From Deltaproteobacteria bacterium (GTDB taxonomy: Bacteria > Lernaellota > Lernaellaia > JACKCT01), in NCBI GenBank assembly GCA_020633895.1, contig JACKCT010000004.1, positions 196,973 through 260,972 of the forward strand: DNA of 64,000 bases. Reading direction: 5' to 3'. Each line of letters begins with the position of its first letter. Position 1 is the stretch's first letter. The translations under genes were made by a program, and so were the position numbers. Shown here in pieces: positions 51,293 through 61,456 of the stretch. Under the pieces are notes generated by a model. That model had not been told where the DNA came from, did no database searches, and worked only from the letters and a program-made list of their open reading frames with translations.

Positions 51293-51517
51293 ATGGCTCG
51301 CGTTTGCGAAGTTTGCGGCAAAGGTCGCCAGATCGGGATGAATGTGTCCCACTCCCACATCCGCACCAAGAAGGTGTGGCAGCCGAATCTGCAGAAGATT
51401 CGCGTGCTGACCGCCAACGGCACCCGCAAGCGCATGCTCGTTTGCACCACGTGCATCTCGCGCGGTTTCGTGACCAAGGCGCACTCGGGCGCGTTTTCCC
51501 GCCCCAACGCCGGTTAA
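51293..51517 (+). CDS. rpmB: 50S ribosomal protein L28 (zinc-binding form)
   Basis: A 74-residue L28 with ARVCEVCGKG, NVSHSHIRTKK and a C-terminal CTTC. Four cysteines (5, 8, 51, 54) fit the zinc-binding form. GGAG is close upstream of ATG 51293. A TATGAT box lies at 51188-51193 without a good -35. A strong terminator follows. Confidence 0.95.
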   Translation: MARVCEVCGKGRQIGMNVSHSHIRTKKVWQPNLQKIRVLTANGTRKRMLVCTTCISRGFVTKAHSGAFSRPNAG

Positions 51518-51554
51518 TTTTCCGCAAGAACACCGATAGACAATTCGCTTTCAA

Positions 51555-51582
51555 AAAAGCAGGCCGTCCCGCCTGCTTTTCG
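51555..51582 (+). terminator. Intrinsic terminator after rpmB
   Basis: Ten-base stem AAAAGCAGGC (51555-51564) with GCCTGCTTTT (51571-51580), loop CGTCCC, ending in a T run. Very strong. Confidence 0.85.
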
Positions 51583-51660
51583 TATTTCACGCCCCAACGT
51601 GCTTCGTCCTTCTCTCGTGCCCCTATTCCCCATTTGTCGATCTGCTAGACTACTTTGCTT

Positions 51661-52260
51661 ATGACGCATGTGATTGCCGTAGCCGGTTCTCCCCGTGAGG
51701 GCGCCAACACCGACCGCCTGCTCGACGCCTTTCTGGACGGCGTGCGCGAGGCCGGTGCGTCCGTTGAACGGGTGACGATTCGCGAGGCCGACGTGGGCCC
51801 TTGCCGGGACTGCGGCCCCTGTGAAATTGCGGGATCGTGCGTCATTGCCGACGATCATCCGGCTCTGGCCGTCCGCGTGTTGGAGGCGGATATCTTCGTG
51901 CTCGCCTCGCCGGTGTACTACTGCGGCTTTCCCGGCATGACCAAGAACTTCATCGACCGCTTCCAGCCCTACTGGTACGGACGCTACAAAAAGAACCTGC
52001 CGCCGCGGACCGGGCCGGACGGGTATTTTCTGTCGGTGGGCGCGGCGCCGAGCCTGAAAAACTTTGACGGCATGCGCGTGACATTCAAGTATTTGATGCG
52101 CTCAGTCTGGGGGGAACCGTGCGGGGAATTGGTGGTCCCGGCGACCGAAGAACGCGGCGCCGTCGCAGCGGACACCGCATCCCTGGAACAAGCCCGCCGG
52201 TTGGGTTATGAAGCTGTGATGCAAAGGCAACGGGCCTCCGACGAGGCGCCGGGGCGATAG
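51661..52260 (+). CDS. FMN-dependent iron-sulfur flavoprotein-like NAD(P)H reductase
   Basis: A 199-residue flavodoxin-fold protein. VIAVAGSPREGANT is the FMN phosphate loop. A CxxCxxCx5C cluster (Cys48, 51, 54, 60) resembles the 4Fe-4S motif of iron-sulfur flavoproteins of anaerobes. SPVYYCGFPG is the flavin-shielding strand. ATG 51661 gives the normal N-terminus. It may supply electrons to redox enzymes, with the next gene a peroxiredoxin; direct link is inference. Confidence 0.86.
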   Translation: MTHVIAVAGSPREGANTDRLLDAFLDGVREAGASVERVTIREADVGPCRDCGPCEIAGSCVIADDHPALAVRVLEADIFVLASPVYYCGFPGMTKNFIDRFQPYWYGRYKKNLPPRTGPDGYFLSVGAAPSLKNFDGMRVTFKYLMRSVWGEPCGELVVPATEERGAVAADTASLEQARRLGYEAVMQRQRASDEAPGR

Positions 52261-52299
52261 ACGATTCCATCGATCGATGGTGAATGGGAGGAGATGACC

Positions 52300-52773
52300 A
52301 TGGCCGAGCGAGAAGACCTGACCGGGAAAAAAGCGCCGAACTTCAACCTGCCCGACCAGGACGGCAACAAGCACAAACTCGCCGATTACAAGGGCAAAAA
52401 GGTCGTCCTCTATTTTTACCCCAAGGACGACACCCCCGGATGCACCAAGGAAGCCTGCGGATTTCGCGACCTGAAGGGCGAATTCGACGCGGCGGACACG
52501 GTGATCTTCGGCGTCTCCAAGGACGGCGACAAGTCGCACCAGAAGTTCATCGGTAAGTACAAGCTGAACTTTCCCCTGCTCTCCGACGAGAATCTCAAGG
52601 TGCATGAGGCGTACGGCGCCTACGGCGAGAAGAATATGTACGGCATCAAGCGCATGGGCGTGATCCGCTCCACCGTGCTCATCGGCCCGGACGGCAAGGT
52701 GGCCAAGCACTGGCGTTCGGTGAAGGTCGCCGGGCATATGGACAAGGTCCTCGAGGCGGCCAAGGCCATCTAA
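52300..52773 (+). CDS. bcp: Peroxiredoxin, BCP type
   Basis: A 157-residue thiol peroxidase with the peroxidatic Cys48 in TPGCTKEAC and the resolving Cys53 five residues later, as in atypical BCP. ATG 52300 is chosen since GGAGGAG lies six bases upstream; ATG 52294 would sit on that site. polX starts immediately after the stop. Confidence 0.94.
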   Translation: MAEREDLTGKKAPNFNLPDQDGNKHKLADYKGKKVVLYFYPKDDTPGCTKEACGFRDLKGEFDAADTVIFGVSKDGDKSHQKFIGKYKLNFPLLSDENLKVHEAYGAYGEKNMYGIKRMGVIRSTVLIGPDGKVAKHWRSVKVAGHMDKVLEAAKAI

Positions 52774-54498
52774 ATGTCTCCCGCGAATTTGGACAAAAAG
52801 GCGATCGCCAAGACCTTCAAGCGGGTCGGCACCTTGATGGAATTGGCCGGCGAAGAGGACTTCAAGGCCACGGCCTACACCCGTGCGTCGCGAGCCATCG
52901 AGACCTTCGAAGGGGCGGCGGAGGACATCGTCCCGGCGGCCAAGGCCGGGAAGATTCGCGGCATCGGCAAGGGCCTGACCGACAGCCTCGTCACGCTGGT
53001 CGAAACCGGCGAGTTGCCCGAATTGGAATCGCTGGAAGCGTCTTTTCCGCCCGGCTACACCGACATGCTCGCCATCTCCGGCCTGGGCGCGAAGAGCGTC
53101 CGCAAGCTCAACGCCGAGTTGTCCATCCAAAACCTGGATCAACTGGAAGCGGCGTGCAGGGACGGCAGCATCGCGGCGGTTTCGGGATTCGGCGAAAAAA
53201 AGCGCGAGAAGATCCTGGAAGGCATCGAGCACCTGCGCCAATACGCCGGGCAATACCACCAGGATACGGCGCTACGGGACGTCGATGCGCTGATCGCCGC
53301 CCTCGCCCCCTCGGTCGAGAAAATTTCGGCGGCGGGCGACGTGCGAAGGTGCATGGAGACGGTACGCGAGGCGCGGGTCCTGGTCGCCGCGACCGATGAG
53401 CAAGCCCTTGCGGCGGCGCTGAAGGACTCGGATCTGATTCGGGATCTGAAGGGGCCGTCGCCCTCTTCCCATCGTATGACGCTCCCGTCGGGCATGCCTT
53501 GCGAGGTCCGCGTCGTGCCGAAAAACCACTGGGGTTGGGCGCTGGCCCTGGCGACCGGCAGTGACAAACACCTGGCCGATTTGGCCGCGCACGCGGCGTC
53601 CAAGGGAATGCAGCTCAACGGCGACGCGCGAAGCGACGGCAAAGTCCTGGATTGCGACAGCGAAGAGGCGTTCTTCAACCTCCTGGGTTTGTCGTATATT
53701 CCGCCGGAAATCCGGGAAGGCGATGGCGAGATCGATGCGGCCGCCGCCGGCAAGATCCCCACCCTCCTCGCGCAGGACGACCTGGTCGGCATCATCCATA
53801 ACCACACGCAATATTCGGACGGCACCGGTTCCCTCGCCCAGATGGCCGAAGCGTCGCGGGCGCTAGGCTACCGCTACTTCGCCGTCAGCGACCACAGCAA
53901 GAGTTCGACCGTTGCCGGGGGCCTGTCCGTCGACGAAATCAAAAAGCAGCACAAGGAAATCGATGCCTGGAACGCCGAGCATCCCGACATGCCCATTCTC
54001 AAGGGCATCGAGTGCGACATCCTCAAGGACGGCAAACTGGACTACGAGGATGACGTCCTGGCGACCTTCGACTACGTTATCGTCAGTGTGCACTCACATT
54101 TTACCCTGAGCGAGCAAGAAATGACCGATCGAGTCATTCGAGCCGTTCGCAACCCTCATGTCACCATGCTCGCCCACCCCACCGGACGCCTGCTGCTGCG
54201 TCGCGAGCCGTACGCCATCGACATGGCGAAGGTAATCGACGCTTGCGCCGAATGCGGTTGCGCTATCGAGGTCAACGCGAATCCGTATCGGCTGGACATC
54301 GATTGGCGCCTGCTCAAGGGCGCGCTCTCCGCCGGGATCAAGACGGCGATTTCGCCGGATGCGCACAGTGACAAACAGCTCGCATTCGCCCGGTACGGCG
54401 TGAATATCGCCCGCAAGGGATGGGCGACGCCGGCCGATGTCCTCAACTGCCTAAGTGCTGACGATCTCAAGGCATTTACCGCCAAGCAACGCGGATAG
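52774..54498 (+). CDS. polX: PolX-type protein: degenerate polymerase domain plus PHP phosphoesterase
   Basis: A 574-residue protein. The N-terminal 8-kDa-like HhH region (IRGIGKGLT, ISGLGAKSV, VSGFGEKK) and Pol beta-type core are followed by a PHP domain. In bacterial PolX the palm has GDxD and a third Asp. Here the first is REAR (198-201), so neither Asp is kept, and the third is Glu244. The PHP ligands remain: HNH (342-344), Asp349, Glu413, His440, His468 and DAH (529-531). So it probably is a nuclease/phosphatase without polymerase activity. It starts one base after the bcp stop. Confidence 0.88.
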   Translation: MSPANLDKKAIAKTFKRVGTLMELAGEEDFKATAYTRASRAIETFEGAAEDIVPAAKAGKIRGIGKGLTDSLVTLVETGELPELESLEASFPPGYTDMLAISGLGAKSVRKLNAELSIQNLDQLEAACRDGSIAAVSGFGEKKREKILEGIEHLRQYAGQYHQDTALRDVDALIAALAPSVEKISAAGDVRRCMETVREARVLVAATDEQALAAALKDSDLIRDLKGPSPSSHRMTLPSGMPCEVRVVPKNHWGWALALATGSDKHLADLAAHAASKGMQLNGDARSDGKVLDCDSEEAFFNLLGLSYIPPEIREGDGEIDAAAAGKIPTLLAQDDLVGIIHNHTQYSDGTGSLAQMAEASRALGYRYFAVSDHSKSSTVAGGLSVDEIKKQHKEIDAWNAEHPDMPILKGIECDILKDGKLDYEDDVLATFDYVIVSVHSHFTLSEQEMTDRVIRAVRNPHVTMLAHPTGRLLLRREPYAIDMAKVIDACAECGCAIEVNANPYRLDIDWRLLKGALSAGIKTAISPDAHSDKQLAFARYGVNIARKGWATPADVLNCLSADDLKAFTAKQRG

Positions 54499-54594
54499 CC
54501 CTCCGGACGACCGCTGATTGTCCGGGAAAATCCCCAGGGATCCCGACCGGTCGGCAGCACGGCCGATACCAGCAAAATCGAGCGCGTCTCCACC

Positions 54595-54622
54595 TTGCAA
54601 ACGACGCGCGTTGTGCTACGTT
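54595..54622 (+). promoter_or_regulatory. Promoter for the duplicated-module operon, extended -10
   Basis: TTGCAA (54595-54600), a 16-base spacer, then TACGTT (54617-54622) preceded by TGC, 38 bases before ATG 54661. Confidence 0.4.
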
Positions 54623-54660
54623 ATCTCGGATTTTGAATTGCGGATCGGTCACGTAAACCC

Positions 54661-56688
54661 ATGGCGAACTTCCAGCCTCTGGTATACCAGGAGCTTCCAC
54701 AGCGCCTGAAAACGGTTTTGCCGGAGAATGCGCCGGTGGGCATGCGCATGGCCGCCGCCGAGGGCAATCTTCCGCTCATCACGCAAGACCTGGTCACTTG
54801 CCTGTATTACCTTTCGTCCGACGATGATCCGCGCGTGCGGCGCTCGGCGCGAAAGCACCTGCGGGAGCTGCCCGAGACCATCCTCCGCCGCGCCCTCTTG
54901 GCCGAGATTTCCCCGAAGATCCTGGACTGGTTCGCCTCGGTCGACCTGTCGCCCCAGGAACTCTACGAACTGATTATCCTGAACAAAGGCACGCCCGATT
55001 CGGCCTACATCGAGATGGCCAAGCGGGTCAAAGACACCCGCGTCCTCCAGCTTCTGGCGCGTAACGAGCAGCGATTCCTTCGCAATCCCCGCATTCTCGC
55101 GGCGCTGCGGGCGAACCCCCATCTGAGCGCCGAGGTCCGGGAATGGTCGAAGGACTTCTTCCGCCGCCATACCGGCAAAGACCTCGAAGACGTCCTGTCG
55201 CCCGACGAAATCCTGGAAATCATTCGCGACGTGCCCGACGCCGTCATCGGCGAAGTGGATATGGCGCCGCCTCCCGAGGCAGTAGCTCCCGAGGCCGTAG
55301 CTCCCGAGGCAGCAACCCCCGAGGCCGTAGCCCCCGAAGCGGAAGGCGCACCTGAAGCGGTCGAGGATCGGCAAGTAGCCCCGGCGCACGCCGCCCCGAC
55401 GATCGAAGTGATCCAGATCCCCGACCCCAACGCGGAGTTCTTTGCGAATATTCAGCCGCTGCGTTGGGAGCAGTTGTCGCCCCGCTTGCAGACCGTCGTC
55501 CCCGAGGACGCCGCCAAGAGCATCCGCATGGCGGTCGCCAAGTCGAACCTGCCGTTGGAAACGGTCGATCTGGTCATGGGCATGTTCTACGTGGCCTTCG
55601 ATGCCGACCCGGAAGTGCGCGTCGCGGCCCGGGCATCGTTGACCGAGTTGCCCGCGAGCCTGTTGAACACGACGCTCTCGACCCCCATGCCGGCGGCGAT
55701 CCTGGAGTTGTTCTCGCGCATCGAATTGCCCGACCCGGCGCTGTACGAAAAGCTGCTGCTCAATCGCAATACGCCCAACAGCGCCTTTGTTCGCCTGGCC
55801 TCCACGCGCAGGGAAGAACGCGTCATCCGTATCATCGCCGGCAACGAACAACGGCTGCTGGCCGAACCGCGCATTATCGCCGCTCTTGAGCGCAACGCCG
55901 CCACGCCGATTTCCATCCTGGATCGGGCGCGCTCGTTCTACAAACTCTCGAAAGGCCGCTCCCACAAGGAAGCGATCGAAGAGATCGAGGCACGAGAGGC
56001 GGCCGAACAGGAGGCCCAAGCCGCGGCCCGGGAGGCCCAGGAAGCCGCCGAGGCACGGGCGGAAGCCCTGGAAGCCGAGGAGCTTTCCGAAGAGGCGGGC
56101 GAAGAGATCGAAGCTATCGAGCAGCCCGCCGAGACCGGCGGCGAGCTGATCGGCGACGAGTTACCCGAGGGTTTCTCCGTCGACGATCTGCTTCGGGAGC
56201 AATTCGACCCGGAAGAAAAATTCGCCAAGGAACTCCTCGAAGATCCGGACGAGGCCCTCGACAAGGATTCGCGCCAGGGCCTCAACCAACAGGTCAACGC
56301 CATGACCGTGTTGGAAAAAATGCAACTCGCCCTATCCGGAAACATCGAAGCGCGCACCTTGTTGATGAAAAACCCCAACCGCCTCATCCAGGAATGCGTG
56401 CTGCGTAATCCCAAAATCACCATCGACGAAATCATCCGCGTCGCCACCGACAAATCCCAAAAGGAAGAAATCATCCGCATGGTCGCGGCCAACCGGGATT
56501 GGACGAAAAGCTACGCGGTCGTTCACGCCCTGTGCTGGAATCCGAAGACGCCCTTCCTGCAAGCTTCCAAATACCTGGGCCGCCTCTACGTCAAGGATCT
56601 GCAAAAAATCGCGAAATCCAAGGCCATTCCGGGTATGCTGGCGGTGCAGGCCCGCCGTCTGGTGGCGGAGAAGCAAAGGTTTAACTGA
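54661..56688 (+). CDS. Large helical repeat protein with internal duplication, function unknown
   Basis: A 675-residue protein without signal or membrane segment. Residues 5-167 and 265-427 align without gaps at an offset of exactly 260 (QPLVYQ/QPLRWE, GMRM/SIRM, NEQRFL/NEQRLL, IxAALxxN). Both are helical. A Pro/Ala/Glu linker (203-234) separates them. A Glu/Ala-rich coiled-coil stretch (435-490) precedes a third related unit (about 555-660, LRNPKITIDEIIR, AANRDW, ALCWNPKTP). This resembles HEAT/LRV-like helical scaffolds of deltaproteobacteria. It is coupled to the next gene by TGATG. Confidence 0.72.
   Translation: MANFQPLVYQELPQRLKTVLPENAPVGMRMAAAEGNLPLITQDLVTCLYYLSSDDDPRVRRSARKHLRELPETILRRALLAEISPKILDWFASVDLSPQELYELIILNKGTPDSAYIEMAKRVKDTRVLQLLARNEQRFLRNPRILAALRANPHLSAEVREWSKDFFRRHTGKDLEDVLSPDEILEIIRDVPDAVIGEVDMAPPPEAVAPEAVAPEAATPEAVAPEAEGAPEAVEDRQVAPAHAAPTIEVIQIPDPNAEFFANIQPLRWEQLSPRLQTVVPEDAAKSIRMAVAKSNLPLETVDLVMGMFYVAFDADPEVRVAARASLTELPASLLNTTLSTPMPAAILELFSRIELPDPALYEKLLLNRNTPNSAFVRLASTRREERVIRIIAGNEQRLLAEPRIIAALERNAATPISILDRARSFYKLSKGRSHKEAIEEIEAREAAEQEAQAAAREAQEAAEARAEALEAEELSEEAGEEIEAIEQPAETGGELIGDELPEGFSVDDLLREQFDPEEKFAKELLEDPDEALDKDSRQGLNQQVNAMTVLEKMQLALSGNIEARTLLMKNPNRLIQECVLRNPKITIDEIIRVATDKSQKEEIIRMVAANRDWTKSYAVVHALCWNPKTPFLQASKYLGRLYVKDLQKIAKSKAIPGMLAVQARRLVAEKQRFN
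55271..55345 (+). repeat. Five tandem 15-bp units encoding an APEAV-type linker
   Basis: Five consecutive 15-base units of the form CTCCCGAGGCNGTAG, of which the first two differ by one base. They encode repeats of A-P-E-A-V in the linker between the duplicated modules. Their number may vary between strains. Confidence 0.75.
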
Positions 56689-57200
56689 TGGACCCGAGCG
56701 ACGATCCCCTCTCCCCCGTTCCCAAGGTTCCGGACGCGGCCGCCTTGGCCGAGGAAGAGCGCCTCTGGAACGAGATTCTCGCCGACCCGGAGGACCAGGA
56801 GCGGCACAAGGCCTACATGGGTTTCATCGCCCGCAACAACCTGCTCAAGGAAGCCTCCCGCCGCTACGGCCCGATGATCAGCGCCAAGGACGACTACTCC
56901 ATCGAGGCGCGCCGCCAGTTTCGCCAATATCAACAGACCATCGTCAACATGATGTTCATGACCTCCCCCCGCCACCATCACGAGGTCAAAAAATCCGAGA
57001 TCGACTATTTCCTGCTGTTCGTCGGCGCCGTACTGATCGTCTTCGGGATCGCCGGTCCGATGATCTCAACGAACCCGATCATTCGCTACGGCCTGCTGCT
57101 CGGCCTCGTCGGCGGGATCGCCATCGTCGGATTCTCCATCTACAAAAAAGTCCAGCTCGTCAAAACGATGCAGGACGACAACAACCCCACCATCCGCTGA
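56688..57200 (+). CDS. Small two-TM membrane protein of unknown function
   Basis: A 170-residue protein. The N-terminal 100 residues are charged and helical (LWNEILADPEDQERHKAYMGF, RRQFRQYQQTIVNMMFM). Two membrane helices follow at about 107-127 and 135-153, with a short polar C-terminus. The start overlaps the stop of the previous gene by one base (TGATG). No domain recognised; it could anchor the helical repeat protein to the membrane. rsmI follows after nine bases. Confidence 0.7.
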   Translation: MDPSDDPLSPVPKVPDAAALAEEERLWNEILADPEDQERHKAYMGFIARNNLLKEASRRYGPMISAKDDYSIEARRQFRQYQQTIVNMMFMTSPRHHHEVKKSEIDYFLLFVGAVLIVFGIAGPMISTNPIIRYGLLLGLVGGIAIVGFSIYKKVQLVKTMQDDNNPTIR

Positions 57201-57209
57201 TCAACGGCC

Positions 57210-58040
57210 ATGTCCGACTCCGGCCGCCTGACCCTCGTCGCCACGCCCATCGGCAACCTGGGTGACATCTCGCCTCGCGCGGTCCAAACCCTTTCCGAAG
57301 CCGATCTCATCGCCGCGGAGGACACGCGCCACACCGGACGCCTGCTCTCCCACCTGGGCATCAAAAAACCGATGGTCGCCTACTACGACGCCAACGAGGC
57401 GCACCGCGCCGGACGGATTATCGAAGCCTGCCTGGCCGGACAAGCGGTCGCCCTGGTGTGCTCGGCCGGACACCCGGCGATTTCCGACCCGGGATACGTT
57501 GTCGTGCGGGAGGCGGTCGCGGCGGGCGTGACGGTCAGCGTCATTCCGGGGCCGTGCGCCGCGGTCTCGGCGTTGTCGGTCAGCGGGTTGCCGACGGACG
57601 CGTTCTGTTTCCACGGATTTCCACCGCGCAAGGGGCCGGATCGAAAGGCGCTTTTCACACGCATCAGCAGCGGCGGAACGCACATCCTCTACGAATCGCC
57701 CAAGCGCATCGTGGCGACGCTGGAAGACATCGGCCTGGCCGCCGACGACCCGCAGGTCGCCATCATCCGCGAACTGACAAAAAAATTCGAAGAGGTCCTT
57801 CGTGGGTCGGCAAGCGACGTGGCCTCGGAACTGGCGTCACGCGGCGAAGTTTTGGGCGAGATCGTGCTGATCGTGCATACACCGACTCCGGATGGCGCGA
57901 CCCTCGACGCCGAGACCCTCGCCCGCATCCAGCGGATGCAGTCCGAGGCGGGTTTGTCCAACAAAGACGCGGCGAAAGCGGCGGCGGCGCTGTTGGGGAT
58001 TTCGCGCAAAGAGATTTACGACGCGCTGGCGGGGAAATAG
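57210..58040 (+). CDS. rsmI: 16S rRNA (cytidine(1402)-2'-O)-methyltransferase
   Basis: A 276-residue tetrapyrrole-methylase-fold enzyme. LVATPIGNLGDISPRAVQTL, AEDTRHT, LVCSAGHPAISDPGY and VIPGPCAAVSAL are all typical of RsmI. It uses SAM to 2'-O-methylate C1402. The gene is convergent with uvrB. Confidence 0.96.
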   Translation: MSDSGRLTLVATPIGNLGDISPRAVQTLSEADLIAAEDTRHTGRLLSHLGIKKPMVAYYDANEAHRAGRIIEACLAGQAVALVCSAGHPAISDPGYVVVREAVAAGVTVSVIPGPCAAVSALSVSGLPTDAFCFHGFPPRKGPDRKALFTRISSGGTHILYESPKRIVATLEDIGLAADDPQVAIIRELTKKFEEVLRGSASDVASELASRGEVLGEIVLIVHTPTPDGATLDAETLARIQRMQSEAGLSNKDAAKAAAALLGISRKEIYDALAGK

Positions 58041-58203
58041 GTTCGGGATGACAACGATTTTTGCGGGGACGGACTAAACCGCTTACTACCGTGCGCGGCT
58101 CTGACGGGTCCGCAGCGCCTCTGAAACAGCTTGAGCGAAGCGACGCCCACCAAGGCTCTTCCAACCTGCGCGCCAGCGTCCCTAGTCTACCGCGACTACG
58201 CGG

Positions 58204-60213
58204 TTACATGCCCATGACTTGGCGTTCTTCCAGGTGTTTGATGCGGTCACGCAGTTCGGCGGCGCGTTCGAAGTCGAGTTCCTTGGCGGCGCGTTTCATG
58301 TCCTTTTTGAGCATGTCGATGACCGGCTGCAGCTCGCGATAGTCGATCTTCTCGTCCTCTTCCGGCGCGAGCGTGGGAACGGTGACGTAATCTTTCTCGT
58401 AAATGCTCGACAGGACGTCCGAGATGTTTTTCTTGATCGTCTCGGGCGTGATGCCGTGCTCTTCGTTGTAGGCACGCTGCTTTTCACGACGGCGGTCGGT
58501 TTCGTCGAGGGCGCGTTTCATGCTGTCGGTGATTTTTTCGGCGTAGAGGATGACCTTCCCGTTGACGTTGCGCGCGGCTCGGCCGATGGTCTGCAATAGG
58601 CTGGTCTCGCTGCGCAGGAAGCCTTCCTTGTCCGCGTCCATGATCGCGACCAGGCTCACTTCCGGCAGGTCCAAGCCCTCGCGCAGCAGGTTGATGCCGA
58701 CCAGGACGCTGAACGTTCCCAGGCGCAGATCGCGCAGGATGCTGATGCGCTCCAGTGTGTCGATCTCGCTATGGAGATAGCGCACCGGCAGCGCCAGTTC
58801 GCGGTAGTAATCGGTCAGGTCTTCGGCCATGCGCTTGGTGAGCGTGGTGATCAGAACGCGCTCGTTGCGTTCGATGCGCTCGCGAATTTCGTCGAGCAAG
58901 TCGTCCACCTGCTCCGTGGCGGGGCGCACCTCCACGTCGGGATCGATCAAGCCGGTCGGACGGATAACCTGCTCCACCACCACGCCCCCGGCTTTGTCCA
59001 ATTCGTAGTCAGCCGGTGTGGCGGAGACATACACCACCTGCCCCAGCCGCTCCGTCACCTCGTCAAACTTCAACGGCCGGTTATCGAGGGCCGACGGCAG
59101 ACGGAAGCCGTATTCCACCAGCGTCTGCTTGCGCGAGCGGTCGCCTTTGTACATGGCGCCAAGCTGCGGCACGGTCTGATGACTCTCGTCGATGAACGTC
59201 ACGAAGTCTTCCGGGAAATAATCGAGCAGCGTCGCCGGAGGCGTGCCGGGCTCGCGACCGTCCAGGTGGCGGCTGTAGTTCTCGATGCCCGAGCAGAAGC
59301 CCAGGTGCTGGATCATTTCGATGTCGTAGAGGGTGCGTTGGGAGAGACGTTGTTCCTCCAGGAGCTTGTTGAGGCCGCGCAATTCCTCCGTGCGTTCCTT
59401 GAGCTCCAGACGGATATCGTTGACGGCGCGCTCCAACGTTTCCCGATCGGCGACGTAGTGGCTGTTGGGAAAGATGCCCACTTTCGGCATCTCACGCAGG
59501 ACTTTGCCCCGCAGCGGGTCGATCTCGCTGATGCGCTCGATTTCGTTGTCGAAAAATTCGAGGCGCACCGCCGTCTCGTCCTCGTAGGCGGGGAAGATGT
59601 CCACCGTGTCGCCCCGGACGCGAAAAGACCCGCGATAAAAATCGATGTCGTTGCGGTCGTACTGCATCGTGACGAGTTTTCGCAGAAGGAGTTCCCGGTC
59701 ATACTCCTGCCCCGGCTGCAGGACGAGGAGCATCTTGTTGTACGCCTCCGGCGAACCCAGGCCGTAGATGCACGAAACGGAGGCGACGATGATGACGTCC
59801 CGACGGATGAGCAGGCTGCGCGTGGCCGAGTGGCGCAGGCGGTCGATGCGCTCGTTGACCGACGAGTCTTTCTCGATGAAGGTGTCCGAGCGGGGGACGT
59901 AGGCCTCGGGCTGGTAGTAGTCGTAATAGCTGACGAAATACTCCACCGCGTTGTTGGGAAACAACTCCTTGAACTCGGCGAATAGCTGGGCGGCGAGGGT
60001 TTTGTTATGGGCCAGGATCAAGGCGGGACGCTGCACCTGCTGGATGATGTTCGCCATGGTGAAGGTCTTGCCCGAGCCGGTCACGCCGAGCAGGACCTGA
60101 TGCTCGTCGCCGCGCGTCAGGCCGTCGGCAAGCTGGCGGATGGCTTCGGGTTGATCGCCTTGGGGGGCGTATTCGCTGACCAATTGGAATCGTTCTAGGG
60201 TTTCGTCGTTCAT
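58204..60213 (-). CDS. uvrB: Excinuclease ABC subunit B
   Basis: A 669-residue DNA repair helicase. Walker A GVTGSGKT (43-50), the beta-hairpin [12 protein letters not shown], helicase motifs ([26 protein letters not shown]) and a C-terminal UVR domain ([13 protein letters not shown]) are intact. ATG 60213 gives the normal N-terminus; codons upstream extend into the divergent methyltransferase region. It loads onto damage with UvrA. Confidence 0.97.
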   Translation of the reverse strand: MNDETLERFQLVSEYAPQGDQPEAIRQLADGLTRGDEHQVLLGVTGSGKTFTMANIIQQVQRPALILAHNKTLAAQLFAEFKELFPNNAVEYFVSYYDYYQPEAYVPRSDTFIEKDSSVNERIDRLRHSATRSLLIRRDVIIVASVSCIYGLGSPEAYNKMLLVLQPGQEYDRELLLRKLVTMQYDRNDIDFYRGSFRVRGDTVDIFPAYEDETAVRLEFFDNEIERISEIDPLRGKVLREMPKVGIFPNSHYVADRETLERAVNDIRLELKERTEELRGLNKLLEEQRLSQRTLYDIEMIQHLGFCSGIENYSRHLDGREPGTPPATLLDYFPEDFVTFIDESHQTVPQLGAMYKGDRSRKQTLVEYGFRLPSALDNRPLKFDEVTERLGQVVYVSATPADYELDKAGGVVVEQVIRPTGLIDPDVEVRPATEQVDDLLDEIRERIERNERVLITTLTKRMAEDLTDYYRELALPVRYLHSEIDTLERISILRDLRLGTFSVLVGINLLREGLDLPEVSLVAIMDADKEGFLRSETSLLQTIGRAARNVNGKVILYAEKITDSMKRALDETDRRREKQRAYNEEHGITPETIKKNISDVLSSIYEKDYVTVPTLAPEEDEKIDYRELQPVIDMLKKDMKRAAKELDFERAAELRDRIKHLEERQVMGM

Positions 60214-60266
60214 GCCGGAGATTATCGCCAAGACCGGCGCGCTGATCCAGAGGTGGCCGTTACGCG

Positions 60267-61412
60267 ATGACCGCCCATGACGAAAATGCCCTGTCGCTGT
60301 TCGCCATTGCCGCGCCGGGCCTGGAAGGCGTGGTCGCAAGGGAATTGACGGACCTGGGCGCGGGCGGCGTGCGGGCCGTCGAGGGCGGCGTGGAATTCAC
60401 CGGCGATTTATCAACGGTCTATCGCGCCAACCTTCGGCTGCGGGCCGCGAGCCGCGTGGTGATTCGCCTGGGGTCGTTTCCCGCCGTCTCCTTTCCTGAA
60501 TTGTCGCGCAAGGCGAAGAACCTGCCGTGGCGGGACTACCTCCACCCCAAGACTCCTCTCCAAATCCGCGCGTCGAGCACGCGTTCGCGCCTGACGATCA
60601 AAAAGAAAATCGCCGATCTGGTTGCGGACGGCATCGGCAAGTCGCTAGGCGCCCCTCCCCGCCTGGATCCCGAGGGTCAACTGATCCTGGTTCGCCTGGA
60701 GGAAAACGTCGCGACGATCAGCATGGATACCTCCGGCGAATTACTCCATCGGCGGGGGTATCGCCGGGCGGTGGGTGCGGCCCCGCTTCGCGAAACACTG
60801 GCGGCGGGCATGTTGATGCTCGCCGGGTATGACCCCTACCTGCCCTTTGTCGATTTCATGTGCGGCTCGGGGACCATTCCGATCGAAGCGGCGCTGATAG
60901 CGCTTAACCGCGCGCCCGGACGGCATCGCCGGTTCGCCTTTGAGTCCTTCCCGACGTTCGATGCCGCGCTATGGCAGTCGCTGCTCGACAAGGCCGACGC
61001 CGACGCCCTTTCCCGCCCGCCCTCTTCGGTCCATTGCTCGGACCTCAAGACGGCCGCCGTCGCCGCCGCGCTGGACAATGTGGAGCGCGCCAGGCTGGTG
61101 GAGATCGTCCAGGTGACGAAAAACCCCTTCACCGAAATCGTCCCCCCGGTTGAGCCGGGGTTGGTGCTCATCAACCCGCCCTACGGCCAACGCATGGCCG
61201 ACAAGCGTGGGCTGTTTAAAGTCTACGGCCGGCTCGGCGCCCACCTGCGTCGCCACTTCGACGGCTGGAAATTCGGCATCCTCACCTCCGACGCTCGCCT
61301 TTTCGCCCGCACCGGCCTGCCCGAGGCGCACGCCCACGAACTCAACAACGGCGGCACCCGCGTCCGGCTGCATATCGGCACCGTCACGGAAACCAGCCGC
61401 CGAAATTCTTGA
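60267..61412 (+). CDS. THUMP-domain class I SAM-dependent RNA methyltransferase
   Basis: A 381-residue protein. The N-terminal THUMP domain (about 10-160) is followed by a methyltransferase domain with [17 protein letters not shown] and the catalytic NPPYG. This matches the N2-guanine group of the RlmL N-half (YcbY/YpsC), which acts on 23S G2445. It starts 53 bases after uvrB's divergent start. Confidence 0.9.
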   Translation: MTAHDENALSLFAIAAPGLEGVVARELTDLGAGGVRAVEGGVEFTGDLSTVYRANLRLRAASRVVIRLGSFPAVSFPELSRKAKNLPWRDYLHPKTPLQIRASSTRSRLTIKKKIADLVADGIGKSLGAPPRLDPEGQLILVRLEENVATISMDTSGELLHRRGYRRAVGAAPLRETLAAGMLMLAGYDPYLPFVDFMCGSGTIPIEAALIALNRAPGRHRRFAFESFPTFDAALWQSLLDKADADALSRPPSSVHCSDLKTAAVAAALDNVERARLVEIVQVTKNPFTEIVPPVEPGLVLINPPYGQRMADKRGLFKVYGRLGAHLRRHFDGWKFGILTSDARLFARTGLPEAHAHELNNGGTRVRLHIGTVTETSRRNS

Positions 61413-61419
61413 ATGGGTA

Positions 61420-61449
61420 TTCAAATTTTCCGCCGAGTTGTGCTAGGAT
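61420..61449 (+). promoter_or_regulatory. Putative promoter for the poly-Asp lipoprotein, extended -10
   Basis: TTCAAA (61420-61425), an 18-base spacer, then TAGGAT (61444-61449) preceded by TGC. The -10 is just eight bases before the ATG, so the transcript would be almost leaderless. Confidence 0.4.
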
Positions 61450-61456
61450 CCTTCCC

